From assembly GCF_017873135.1 (NCBI RefSeq), contig NZ_JAGGJV010000002.1, positions 62,001-126,000 of the forward strand: a stretch of DNA of 64,000 bases. Direction: 5' to 3'. The position numbers were made by a program, and so were the translations under genes. The notes under the pieces were generated by a model. The model saw only the letters and a program-made list of their open reading frames with translations. It did no database searches and was not told the origin of the DNA. This document shows positions 9,030 to 17,306 of the stretch, in pieces; within the stretch, counting starts at the first letter, position 1; every line of letters begins with the position of its first letter. This DNA is from Rhizobium herbae. Lineage in GTDB: Bacteria; Pseudomonadota; Alphaproteobacteria; Rhizobiales; Rhizobiaceae.

Positions 9030-9749
9030 ATGACCTATGAGCTCTATTACTGGGACGGCATTCCCGGCCGCGGCGAATTTGTCCGGCTGGCGCTCGAGCA
9101 GGCTGGTGCCGACTATGTCGATGTGGTGCGGAGCGATGGCGGCATGGCGCGCATGATGGCGCTGATGAAGAACAAGACGGCAGGCTTCGTGCCCTTTGCC
9201 CCGCCTTTCCTGAAGGACGGCGATATTCTGGTCTCCCATGCCGCAAATATCCTTCTCTATCTGGGCGAGAAACTTGGGCTGGCACCCAGGGATGAGGCGG
9301 GCCGGATCGAGGCAAACGGGCTGCAGCTCAGCATCACCGATTTCGTCGTCGAAATTCACGATACCCATCACCCGATCGGCGTTTCGCTCTACTACGAGGA
9401 CCAGAGGGACGAAGCGCTGCGGCGGGCGGAAAATTTCATCGAGGAGCGGTTGCCGAAGTTTTTGGGCTATTTCGAAAAGCAGCTCGTCAGGAATTCCGAA
9501 GGCCAGATCCACGCCGTCGGCGATATGCTCACTTATGTCGACCTATCGCTGTTCCATCTTGTCGAGGGACTGCGCTACGCCTTTCCGAAGGCAATGACGG
9601 CGGCCGAGCCGGGCTATCCGCTTCTCGTCGCCCTCAACGCGCAGGTTCGCGAATTGCCGCGGATCAAGGCCTATCTTGCTTCGGAACGCCGGCTTGCCTT
9701 CAATGAGGAGGGCATCTTCCGCCATTATCCGGAGTTGGATCGGGCTTAG
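9030..9749 (+). CDS. Glutathione S-transferase family protein
   Basis: A 239-residue protein. The N-terminal thioredoxin-like fold begins M-T-Y-E-L-Y-Y-W-D-G-I-P-G-R-G-E-F, typical of GSTs that use a tyrosine-containing start and a G-R-G-E turn to bind glutathione; the H-A-A-N-I-L-L-Y-L segment after the cis-proline region fits the glutathione gamma-glutamyl site. The C-terminal half is all-helical. The ATG at 9030 is favoured because the fold starts there and AAAGG lies 6 bases upstream; an in-frame ATG at 9003 is possible. Substrate unknown; probable role in conjugation of electrophiles or glutathione redox reactions in the cytoplasm. Confidence 0.88.
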   Translation: MTYELYYWDGIPGRGEFVRLALEQAGADYVDVVRSDGGMARMMALMKNKTAGFVPFAPPFLKDGDILVSHAANILLYLGEKLGLAPRDEAGRIEANGLQLSITDFVVEIHDTHHPIGVSLYYEDQRDEALRRAENFIEERLPKFLGYFEKQLVRNSEGQIHAVGDMLTYVDLSLFHLVEGLRYAFPKAMTAAEPGYPLLVALNAQVRELPRIKAYLASERRLAFNEEGIFRHYPELDRA

Positions 9750-9755
9750 TGCCGC

Positions 9756-11297
9756 CTATTCCATCACAGCGCTATGGTCGATCGCCGGTGGCGCCTTCGG
9801 CTTGCGCAGCAGGAAGACCAGCGGCATGACGGCGAGCGACATGATCATCAGAAGCTTGAAGTCGGCCATGTAGGCGATGATCGTCGCCTGCAGCGTGACG
9901 ATGCTGTCGAGCGAAGCGCGCCCCGCCGCCGTCATCGGATCGAGCCCTGCCGCTGCCGGTGCCTGGAAGGCGTGGTTGAACGGCGTCACATAGGCTGCGA
10001 TCGACGCGTGGATGACCTGAGTGTTCTCGATCAGGAGGGCCGAGACGACGGCGATGCCGACGCTGGAGCCGATATTGCGGGAGAGATTGTAAAGCCCGGT
10101 GCCGTCGCCCCGCATCTCGGCGGGAAGGGTGGCAAAGGCGATCGTCGTCAGTGGTACGAACAGGAAGCCGAGGCCGGCGCCCTGCACGAAGCCGACCGAG
10201 ACGATGGTCCATTGGGAGACGTTCGGCGTCCAGCTGATCATGTCGTACATCGCCCAGGCGGTTATCGCGAGGCCGATGAACAGCAGGATGCGGGTGTCGA
10301 CCTTGCCGATCAGCCGGCCGACGACGAACATGCAGACCATCGTTCCGAGCCCGCGCGGCCCCATGACGATACCGGCGGTGACCACGGGATAGCCCATCAG
10401 CGATTGCAGATAGGGCGTCATCAGAGCCAGCGACGCAAGATAGGTGACACCGACGACGAAGATGAACAGCATGCTGACAGCGAAATTCTGGTCGAGGAAC
10501 AGGCGCGGATTGATGAAGGACTTTTCGGTCGTCAGCGTGTGGATCACCAAGAGGTAGAAGGCGCTGGCGCACACGATGGCTTCGACAAGAATTTCGCCGG
10601 ACGAAAACCAGTCCAGCTGCCCGCCGCGATCGAGGAAAAGCTGCAGCGAGGCGATGCCGAGGCTGAGCATGCCGAAGCCGAACCAGTCGAGCTTTGCCTG
10701 CGTGTCGAGCCGGGTCTCCTTGACGAAGACGCTGATGCCGGCGAAGGCCAGCGCGCCGATCGGCACGTTGATATAGAACACCCAGCGCCAGCTGATATTC
10801 TCCGTCAGCCAGCCGCCGATGACTGGGCCGAGCACCGGGCCGACCATGACGGAGACACCGAACAGCGCCATCGCCGATCCACGCTCCTCGGTCGAATAGA
10901 TGTCGAGCAGGATGCCTTGCGACAGGGGTACCAGCGCCGCGCCGAACAGCCCCTGCAACAGCCGAAAGCCGACGATCTGTGGCAGGGACTGAGCAAGTCC
11001 GCAGAGAACCGAGGCTGCGACGAAGCCGACGATCGCCACCAGCAGAACGCGTTTGCGGCCGAACTTGGCGGCTAGAAATCCGGACGGCGGGGTCATGATC
11101 GCAGCCGCGACGATATAGGAGGTCAGCACCCAGTTGATCTGGTCGGCGCTCGCCGCCACGCTGCCCTGGATATAGGGCAGCGCCACGTTGGCGATGGTCG
11201 TGTCCAGCGCCTGCATGATCACGGCCAGGATGATGCAGGCCGTGATGGCGCCGCGATTGGCGACCGGCGTCGTTGCCGCGGATGGGATGCTGCTCAT
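9756..11297 (-). CDS. emrB: DHA2-family MFS multidrug efflux permease (EmrB-like)
   Basis: A 513-residue inner-membrane protein with about 14 hydrophobic segments, the hallmark of the DHA2 drug:proton antiporter group. The early segment L-D-T-T-I-A-N-V-A-L-P-Y-I-Q-G is the family's motif D1, and G-F-L-A-A-K-F-G-R-K-R is the loop 2-3 signature. It pairs with the periplasmic adaptor encoded 6 bases upstream and probably an outer-membrane channel encoded elsewhere to expel hydrophobic toxicants. It is the last gene of the marR-emrA-emrB operon and ends 6 bases from the convergent GST gene. Substrates cannot be inferred. Confidence 0.93.
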   Translation of the reverse strand: MSSIPSAATTPVANRGAITACIILAVIMQALDTTIANVALPYIQGSVAASADQINWVLTSYIVAAAIMTPPSGFLAAKFGRKRVLLVAIVGFVAASVLCGLAQSLPQIVGFRLLQGLFGAALVPLSQGILLDIYSTEERGSAMALFGVSVMVGPVLGPVIGGWLTENISWRWVFYINVPIGALAFAGISVFVKETRLDTQAKLDWFGFGMLSLGIASLQLFLDRGGQLDWFSSGEILVEAIVCASAFYLLVIHTLTTEKSFINPRLFLDQNFAVSMLFIFVVGVTYLASLALMTPYLQSLMGYPVVTAGIVMGPRGLGTMVCMFVVGRLIGKVDTRILLFIGLAITAWAMYDMISWTPNVSQWTIVSVGFVQGAGLGFLFVPLTTIAFATLPAEMRGDGTGLYNLSRNIGSSVGIAVVSALLIENTQVIHASIAAYVTPFNHAFQAPAAAGLDPMTAAGRASLDSIVTLQATIIAYMADFKLLMIMSLAVMPLVFLLRKPKAPPAIDHSAVME

Positions 11298-11303
11298 GAC
11301 CGG

Positions 11304-12506
11304 TTACTCGTGGGCGTGGGCGGTCGCTTGGCCGAGAAGTTTCTGGATGGTTTCGGGCAGGCCGCGCGCATGGCCGGTATTGACGGCGACCAGCGTGCTC
11401 ATGCCGACGCGAAGCGGCGGCTTGCCGGCCGTGTCGTCGATCGTCACGCGCATCGGAATGCGCTGCACGACCTTCACCCAGTTGCCGGACGTGTTCTGCG
11501 CCGGAAGCAGCGCGAAGCTGGCGCCGGATGCCGGGCTGACGCTTGCAACCTTGCCGGTCCATTCGACGTCCGGATAGGTGTCGACGGTGATCGTCACCGG
11601 CTGGCCGGGCTTCACATAGGTCAGCTCGGTTTCCTTCGGGTTGGCCGAGATCCACATGTTCCTGGTGGAGACCAGCGAGAAGGCCTGTTGTGCGGCATCG
11701 AGATAGCTGCCGGGCTGCAGGGCGTTGACGTTGGTGACGACGCCGTCGAACGGTGCGCGCACTGTCGTGTCGTCGAGCTCGCGCTGCGCGTCGTCCACCG
11801 CCGATTTGGCTTCGAGATAGAGCGGGTTTTCTTCGATCGGCTGGTCGGCATCGCCGCCAAGCTGCGCCAGCGTCGTCTCGGCCTGGGCCTTGGCCACAGT
11901 CACCTTCTGTTTTGCCGCATCCAGATCGTGCTTGGCTTTGTCATAGGTCGCATGCGACGCGGCCGCGTTGGATATCAGCTTTTGCTGCCGGTCGAAAACC
12001 GTCTGGTAGTAGGGAATATCGGCTTCGACCTGGGCGATCTGCGCCAATGTCTCGGCGTAGCTTGCCTTGAGGTTCAGGAGCTGGTTGCGGGCGGCGGCAA
12101 GCTTGGCTTCGGCACCTTCCAGCGCAATGTGAAACGAATCCGGCTTCAGCTGGAACAGGACCTGGCCAGCCTTGACCGCTTCGTTCTCATGCACATTGAC
12201 GGAGGCGACGATGCCGGCGACGTCGGTCGAAACGCCAACCATGTCCGCCTGCAGATAAGCGTTGTCCGTCTCCATGATCTGGCCGCCGGTCACATAGAAG
12301 TAGCCGCCGGCAATCAGCGCAATGGGCAGCAGTGCAAACAGGATCGGCCGTTTCAGATTGCGGCGGCGACGGGTCGCGCCGGCGGCAGGTGCGGGGTCGG
12401 CCGATGCCGGAGGTGCTGCGTTGATCTTTGCTTCGGCCGTCACGCCTTCGGATGTTTCGGGGGGCGCGACATTGGCATTGGCGGGTACGAGGAGGGAGTC
12501 AGCCAT
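11304..12506 (-). CDS. emrA: HlyD/EmrA-type membrane fusion protein
   Basis: A 400-residue periplasmic adaptor. An N-terminal cytoplasmic tail of about 50 residues ends in the basic run R-R-R-R-N-L-K-R-P, followed by one membrane anchor (about 52-70). Then come the split biotinyl-lipoyl domain, an alpha-helical coiled-coil hairpin (about 115-220), and a beta-barrel domain beginning T-V-R-A-P-F-D-G-V-V. It bridges EmrB to an outer-membrane channel. The start ATG overlaps the 3' end of the marR gene by 8 bases, so translation is probably coupled. The length matches EmrA homologues. Confidence 0.93.
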   Translation of the reverse strand: MADSLLVPANANVAPPETSEGVTAEAKINAAPPASADPAPAAGATRRRRNLKRPILFALLPIALIAGGYFYVTGGQIMETDNAYLQADMVGVSTDVAGIVASVNVHENEAVKAGQVLFQLKPDSFHIALEGAEAKLAAARNQLLNLKASYAETLAQIAQVEADIPYYQTVFDRQQKLISNAAASHATYDKAKHDLDAAKQKVTVAKAQAETTLAQLGGDADQPIEENPLYLEAKSAVDDAQRELDDTTVRAPFDGVVTNVNALQPGSYLDAAQQAFSLVSTRNMWISANPKETELTYVKPGQPVTITVDTYPDVEWTGKVASVSPASGASFALLPAQNTSGNWVKVVQRIPMRVTIDDTAGKPPLRVGMSTLVAVNTGHARGLPETIQKLLGQATAHAHE

Positions 12507-12960
12507 GGTGCGTTTCTTTGTCGGCCGGCTCGCGGCAGGCTTGCAGGAGATTGGATTTCATCAGGTCGAGAATGGCGACGAGCTTTTCACGGTCGTCGTC
12601 GGAAATGCCGAGCAGCGCCTCGAAGCGCGTTGCGTCGCCGATGGCGCGCATGTCGGACAGCAGCCCGCGGGCGAGTTCGGTTGTGTAGAGAAGCGAAATG
12701 CGGCGGTCCGTCTCGTGCCGGCGCCGTTCGACGAAGCCGCGTTCGGCAAGCTTGTCGAGGACCCGCATCAGCGTGATCGGTTCGATTTCCAGGAGTTCGG
12801 CAAGGGCGCTCTGGTGGATGCCTTCGTTGCGGGAGAGGTAGGCGATCGTCTGCCATTGCGAGCGCGTCAAACCCATATGCTTTGCCCGTTGCTCGAAGCG
12901 CTTGCGCAGCAGCCGGGCGACGTCGTGAAGCAGAAAGCCAAGATTCGGGGTGAGGTTCAT
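12499..12960 (-). CDS. MarR-family transcriptional regulator of the emrAB operon
   Basis: A 153-residue winged-helix repressor. The DNA-binding core is clear: recognition region Q-S-A-L-A-E-L-L-E-I-E-P-I-T-L-M-R-V-L-D and the wing R-R-H-E-T-D-R-R-I-S (about residues 52-100). It is first in the operon with emrA and emrB, which strongly suggests that it represses the pump and is released by a pump substrate. Upstream (12965-13005) is an AT-rich stretch with two direct TAAGCA copies that could hold the operator and promoter. Confidence 0.92.
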   Translation of the reverse strand: MNLTPNLGFLLHDVARLLRKRFEQRAKHMGLTRSQWQTIAYLSRNEGIHQSALAELLEIEPITLMRVLDKLAERGFVERRRHETDRRISLLYTTELARGLLSDMRAIGDATRFEALLGISDDDREKLVAILDLMKSNLLQACREPADKETHHG

Positions 12961-13175
12961 GGAGTGCGCGCCATACAGTAAGCATACATAAGATAAGCAG
13001 TCATATTTGATCTCTCGCAGATGCGCAATTGAACATGTGTGCGCTGCGGTAAATGTGCCGTCACAGTTCGGTGATGTCAGGATGCCCGCGTTCTATCTGA
13101 AACATGTCCATGTTGAGCCTTGCCATTACCCTGCTCTCGGCTTAGCTCTCACCCGGACACGCAACCGGATTCCCC

Positions 13176-14300
13176 ATGCCGCACAAGGTTTTTCTCACCC
13201 GTCTGAAGCTCGGCGATTTCCGCAACTATGCGGGGCTGTCGCTCGATCTCGATGCGCGCCACGTGGTGCTGACCGGCGAGAACGGCGCGGGCAAGACCAA
13301 CCTGATGGAGGCTGTCTCCTTCCTGTCTCCGGGCCGCGGCCTGCGCCGCGCCGCCTATACCGATGTGGCGCGGGTCGGAGCCGAAACTGGCTTCTCCGTC
13401 TTTGCCGAACTCGACGGCATGGATGGTCCGGTCGAGATCGGAACGGGCACTGCCGGTGCGGAGGAAGGCCAGACGCGCCGCCTGCGGCTCAATGGCACGA
13501 CGGCAAAGACGGTTGACGAACTGCTCGATCATCTGCGCGTGCTCTGGCTGACGCCGGCCATGGACGGGCTGTTCACCGGCGGCTCCGGCGATCGCCGCCG
13601 CTTCCTTGATCGGCTGGTGCTGTCGCTCGATCCCGAGCACGGCCGCCGCGCCACCGACTATGAGCGCGCCATGCGCAGCCGCAACAAGCTCCTGTCCGAG
13701 GGGCGGGCCGACCCTGTCTGGCTGACGGGGCTTGAGCGGCAGATGGCCGAACTCGGTATCTCGATGGCACTGGCACGGCAGGAAATGCTCGGCCTTCTGG
13801 CTGGCCTGGTGGACAGGAACCACGAAGGCGGGGTCTTCCCGGCCGCCGATCTGGCGCTGTCCGGCTTTCTCGACGGCGAATGGCATCGCCCGGCCTTCGA
13901 TCTGGAAGAGCAGTATCTGGAGATGATGAAGGCTGGACGCTACCGCGACGCGGCGGCCGGCCGCACGCTTGACGGTCCTCACCGCAGCGATCTGCTGATC
14001 CGCCACCGCGCTAAGAACATGGAGGCCGCCCGCTGCTCGACCGGCGAACAGAAGGCGCTTCTGGTCGGCCTGATCCTTGCCCACGCCCGCCTCGTCGGCA
14101 ACATGACCGGCCATGCACCGGTGTTGTTGCTGGACGAGATTGCCGCGCATCTCGACGAAGGCCGCCGCGCTGCACTGTTCGATCTGGTCGATGATCTCGG
14201 TGGCCAGGCTTTCATGACCGGTACGGACCGGTCGATGTTCTCGGCTCTTGGCGACCGGGCGCGTTATCTCACCGTTGCCAACGGCACCGTTTCCGGGTGA
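13176..14300 (+). CDS. recF: DNA replication and repair protein RecF
   Basis: A 374-residue SMC-like ABC ATPase. The Walker A loop G-E-N-G-A-G-K-T-N is at residues 34-42, the ABC signature C-S-T-G-E-Q-K-A-L-L lies near 287 and the Walker B segment V-L-L-L-D-E-I-A-A-H near 313. The N-terminal L-T-R-L-K-L-G-D-F-R-N-Y is the canonical RecF start. It loads RecA at single-strand gaps with RecO and RecR. Here recF is followed after 10 bases by the MoeB-like gene instead of gyrB, so it lies away from the classic dnaA-dnaN-recF-gyrB order. Confidence 0.97.
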   Translation: MPHKVFLTRLKLGDFRNYAGLSLDLDARHVVLTGENGAGKTNLMEAVSFLSPGRGLRRAAYTDVARVGAETGFSVFAELDGMDGPVEIGTGTAGAEEGQTRRLRLNGTTAKTVDELLDHLRVLWLTPAMDGLFTGGSGDRRRFLDRLVLSLDPEHGRRATDYERAMRSRNKLLSEGRADPVWLTGLERQMAELGISMALARQEMLGLLAGLVDRNHEGGVFPAADLALSGFLDGEWHRPAFDLEEQYLEMMKAGRYRDAAAGRTLDGPHRSDLLIRHRAKNMEAARCSTGEQKALLVGLILAHARLVGNMTGHAPVLLLDEIAAHLDEGRRAALFDLVDDLGGQAFMTGTDRSMFSALGDRARYLTVANGTVSG

Positions 14301-14310
14301 CATTCCCATC

Positions 14311-15096
14311 ATGAGCAAGCAACCTCTGAACTCCGAAGAAATCCAGCGCTATGCGCGGCATATCATCCTGCCGGAGATCGGCGGGGCCGGCCAGCAGGCG
14401 TTGAAGGCGGCGCGCGTGCTGGTGATCGGTGCCGGCGGCCTCGGTGCACCGGTGCTGCAATATCTCGCTGCCGCCGGGATCGGTACGCTCGGTATCGTCG
14501 ATGACGACACGGTCTCCCTGTCGAACCTGCAGCGGCAGGTCATCCACGGTACGCCGGATATCGGCAGAACCAAGGCTGATAGCGCCGCCGAGGCTATTGA
14601 AAGGATCAACCCGCATGTCGATGTGATCCGCCACGCCGAGCGACTGAATGCTGCCAATGCCGAGGCGCTCTTTCACGGCTACGGCATCATTGTCGACGGC
14701 TCGGACAATTTTGAAACCCGCTACCTCGCGGCCGATACCGCCGAGCGGATGGAGATTACGCTGGTGACCGCCGCCGTCGGCCGCTTCGATGGTTCGCTCA
14801 CTGTTCTCCAACCGTGGAAGATGGCGGCCGATGGGCGCCAGAATCCGCGCTATCGCGATCTCTTTCCATCCGCCCCGCCCCCCGGCGTGGTTCCTTCCTG
14901 CGCCGAGGCCGGTATCGTCGGAGCGCTTACCGGCGTGCTCGGTACATTGCAGGCTATGGAGGTCGTGAAAGTCATCACCGGGGCAGGCGAGCCCCTGGTC
15001 GGCCGTCTCCTGATGTACGACGGGCTGGCGGCCCGGTTCGAGACGATAAAATATCGCCGCAAAGGGGCGTCCGATGAACCTGCTGCCGATCGATGA
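14311..15096 (+). CDS. MoeB/ThiF-type adenylyltransferase (E1-like) without zinc cysteines
   Basis: A 261-residue E1-like enzyme from the ATG at 14311. The Rossmann ATP loop G-A-G-G-L-G-A-P-V-L-Q-Y-L and the following D-D-D-T-V-S-L-S-N-L-Q-R-Q are textbook for enzymes that adenylate the C-terminal glycine of MoaD or ThiS. The conserved P-S-C-A-E-A-G is present. However, the zinc-binding pairs of E. coli MoeB are absent: the position normally C-Y-R-C reads R-Y-R-D, and no C-x2-C follows near the C-terminus. It overlaps the GNAT gene by 23 bases. It is probably molybdopterin-synthase adenylyltransferase, but ThiF-like use is possible. Confidence 0.88.
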   Translation: MSKQPLNSEEIQRYARHIILPEIGGAGQQALKAARVLVIGAGGLGAPVLQYLAAAGIGTLGIVDDDTVSLSNLQRQVIHGTPDIGRTKADSAAEAIERINPHVDVIRHAERLNAANAEALFHGYGIIVDGSDNFETRYLAADTAERMEITLVTAAVGRFDGSLTVLQPWKMAADGRQNPRYRDLFPSAPPPGVVPSCAEAGIVGALTGVLGTLQAMEVVKVITGAGEPLVGRLLMYDGLAARFETIKYRRKGASDEPAADR

Positions 15097-15544
15097 AAAG
15101 TTCGAGGACTGGGATGACCTTCTGGCGCTCATCCTCGCCTCGTTCGCCTATATGCATCCGCGCATCGATCCGCCGTCGTCCGCCCTGCGGCTGACGCTTC
15201 AGTCGCTGAAGGAAAAGGCGAGGGTCGAGAAGGCCTATGCGGCTGTCGACAATGGGCGGTTGCTCGGCTGTGTTTTCTGCAAGCCCGAGCCGCCCGATTG
15301 CCTCTATATCGGCAAGCTTGCCGTCGCTCCGGACGCGCAGGGCAAGGGCGTTGGGCGCATATTGTTGCAGGCGGCCGAGGACCATGCCGTCGAATGCGGC
15401 TTCTCCGGCCTTCGCCTCGAAACGAGGATCGAGCTGGAAGAAAACCACCATGTCTTTTCCAGGTGGGGGTTTGTCCGGACCGCCGAGGCGGCCCATCCCG
15501 GCTTCACGCGCCCGACCTTCGTCGAGATGCGCAAGTCGCTGTAG
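15074..15544 (+). CDS. GNAT-family N-acetyltransferase
   Basis: A 156-residue acetyltransferase. The acetyl-CoA loop A-P-D-A-Q-G-K-G-V-G-R-I-L-L-Q (residues about 88-102) is the GNAT motif A (Q/R-x2-G-x-G/A), preceded by the beta strand Y-I-G-K-L-A-V. The C-terminal H-V-F-S-R-W-G-F-V fits motif B. Its ATG lies inside the end of the moeB-like gene, preceded by AAGGGG, so translational coupling is likely. The acetylated substrate cannot be predicted. Confidence 0.9.
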   Translation: MNLLPIDEKFEDWDDLLALILASFAYMHPRIDPPSSALRLTLQSLKEKARVEKAYAAVDNGRLLGCVFCKPEPPDCLYIGKLAVAPDAQGKGVGRILLQAAEDHAVECGFSGLRLETRIELEENHHVFSRWGFVRTAEAAHPGFTRPTFVEMRKSL

Positions 15545-16549
15545 TTAATCCCTACCCGGCAGCACCCGGTCCGGCGGACGGTGTCCGTCGAAGAAGGTGC
15601 GGATGTTGATCACCACCTTGTCGCCCATGTCGATACGGCCCTCGAGTGTCGCCGAGCTCATGTGCGGCAACAGAACGACCTTTCCCTCGCTGGCAAGCTT
15701 CACGAGCTTCGGGTTCACCGCAGGTTCGTTCTCGAACACGTCGAGCCCGGCGCCGGCGATCTTGCCTTCCCGCAGACATTTGATCAGTGCAGCCTCGTCG
15801 ACGATGCCGCCGCGCGCCGTATTGACGATGTAGCTGGTCGGCTGCATCAGCGCGAGCCGGCGTGCAGAGAGCAGATGATAGGTGGCCGGTGTCGAAGGGC
15901 AGTTGACGGAAACGATGTCGACGCGGGCGAGCATCTGGTCGAGGCTGTCCCAGTAGGTCGCCTCCAGTTTTTCCTCGGTCTCGGTGCTGACGCGGTGGCG
16001 GTTGTGATAGTGGATCGAAAGACCGAAGGCCTTGGCGCGGCGGGCGACGGCTGTGCCGATCCGGCCCATGCCGACAATGCCGATGCGCTTGCCGGAAATC
16101 CGGCGCCCGAGCATCCAGGTCGGAGACCAGCCGGCCCATTCCTCTTTTCTGTCGGTGAGGATTCGTGCCCCTTCGGTCAGGCGGCGTGGCACGGCCAGAA
16201 TGAGCGCGAGCGTCATGTCGGCCGTATCTTCCGTCAGCACGTTCGGCGTGTTGGTGACGGTGATGCCGCGCCGTGCGGCGGCATCGATGTCGATGTGGTC
16301 GACGCCGTTTGAAAAGCTTGCGATCAGTTTCAGCTGCGGTCCGGCCTGCTCGATCAGTGCCGCGTCGATCCGGTCGGTCAGGGTCGGGACGAGGACGTCC
16401 GCCCGCTTGACCGCCGCCACCAGTTCCGGCTGCGTGCGCGGCGTGTCGTCGATATTCAGTTCGGCATCGAACAGTTCGCGCATGCGCGTCTCGACGACAT
16501 CAGGCAGTTTGCGGGTGATGTAGACCTTGGGTTTTTTCTTCGCGGTCAT
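15545..16549 (-). CDS. D-isomer-specific 2-hydroxyacid dehydrogenase (glyoxylate reductase-like)
   Basis: A 334-residue NAD(P)-dependent dehydrogenase. The nucleotide loop G-M-G-R-I-G-T-A-V-A lies near residue 156, and the catalytic triad is visible: Arg in N-T-A-R-G-G-I-V-D, Glu in F-E-N-E-P and His in L-P-H-M-S-S-A-T. S-F-S-N-G-V-D-H-I-D is the substrate-loop signature of glyoxylate/hydroxypyruvate reductases. The basic start (MTAKKKPK) is normal for rhizobial members. Its stop abuts that of the convergent GNAT gene. A second, more GhrA-like enzyme lies at 35852-36811. Confidence 0.92.
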   Translation of the reverse strand: MTAKKKPKVYITRKLPDVVETRMRELFDAELNIDDTPRTQPELVAAVKRADVLVPTLTDRIDAALIEQAGPQLKLIASFSNGVDHIDIDAAARRGITVTNTPNVLTEDTADMTLALILAVPRRLTEGARILTDRKEEWAGWSPTWMLGRRISGKRIGIVGMGRIGTAVARRAKAFGLSIHYHNRHRVSTETEEKLEATYWDSLDQMLARVDIVSVNCPSTPATYHLLSARRLALMQPTSYIVNTARGGIVDEAALIKCLREGKIAGAGLDVFENEPAVNPKLVKLASEGKVVLLPHMSSATLEGRIDMGDKVVINIRTFFDGHRPPDRVLPGRD

Positions 16550-16734
16550 TGCTGCCTGCTTCGCCTTGTTGACGGGTTTTTAACCAAGATGAGTGATCGT
16601 TCTCCCTGCAGTTCCATTTTCTACCAGACCCGGTGTGGAAGACAAACAAAACTCTAGATGTTCCCAGACGATTTGCTTGTCTTCGCTGGGGCCGGTCAGA
16701 GATTTAACTGCAAGCTTCTGAATCTTTTTGGAAA

Positions 16735-17286
16735 ATGGATTTCGTCATGCGTCAGTTCCTTTCCAGGCTCGCTTTCGTCGCCGCAGCCGCCCTGTCTCTC
16801 GCCGCGTTTGACGCGGCGCCGGCTTTTGCCCAGGCGGCGAAGGGCGCAAGCGGGTTGCCGCTGCCGCGTTTTGTCAGCCTCAAATCCAAGAGCGTCAATC
16901 TGCGCGTCGGCCCGAGCGTCGATTATGCTGTCGCCTGGCGTTATCTGAAGGCGGGCGTCCCGGTCGAAATTACCCAGGAATATGACAACTGGCGCAAGAT
17001 CCGCGATGCCGACGGCACCGAGGGTTGGGTCAATCAGGCGCTGCTGTCGGGTGACCGCACGGCGGTTGCCGCGCCGTGGATGCGCGGCAAGGGCGCGGGC
17101 ATCTTCGTCAATATGCGCCGTGACCCGCAATCGGGTGGCGCCATTATCGCGCGGATAGAGCCGGGCGTCGTCGTCCATGTCGGCGAATGCAACGGCGAAT
17201 GGTGCCGCGCCGAGGCGCAGGGCACGGACGGCTGGATTTCCCAGGGCGAAATCTGGGGCGCCTATCCGGGCGAAGCCTTCAAGTAA
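16735..17286 (+). CDS. Exported SH3-domain protein
   Basis: A 183-residue protein with a clear signal peptide (hydrophobic core A-F-V-A-A-A-A-L-S-L, likely cleavage after A-P-A-F-A-Q). Two bacterial SH3-like repeats follow: the first has S-V-N-L-R-V-G-P-S and W-R-K-I-R-D-A-D-G-T-E-G-W-V, the second F-V-N-M-R-R-D-P and W-C-R-A-E-A-Q-G-T-D-G-W-I. Such proteins bind peptidoglycan or envelope partners in the periplasm; no catalytic domain is present. An ATG at 16747 is an equally good start (MRQF). It is a single gene between two minus-strand genes. Confidence 0.85.
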   Translation: MDFVMRQFLSRLAFVAAAALSLAAFDAAPAFAQAAKGASGLPLPRFVSLKSKSVNLRVGPSVDYAVAWRYLKAGVPVEITQEYDNWRKIRDADGTEGWVNQALLSGDRTAVAAPWMRGKGAGIFVNMRRDPQSGGAIIARIEPGVVVHVGECNGEWCRAEAQGTDGWISQGEIWGAYPGEAFK

Positions 17287-17306
17287 GTTTTTCGTCAAGC
17301 CGGCGA

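Noticed and set aside
12961-13010. MarR operator upstream of the emr operon.
   Set aside because: Only a short direct repeat (TAAGCA twice) is visible, without clear dyad symmetry, so it is mentioned under the gene and not listed as a site.
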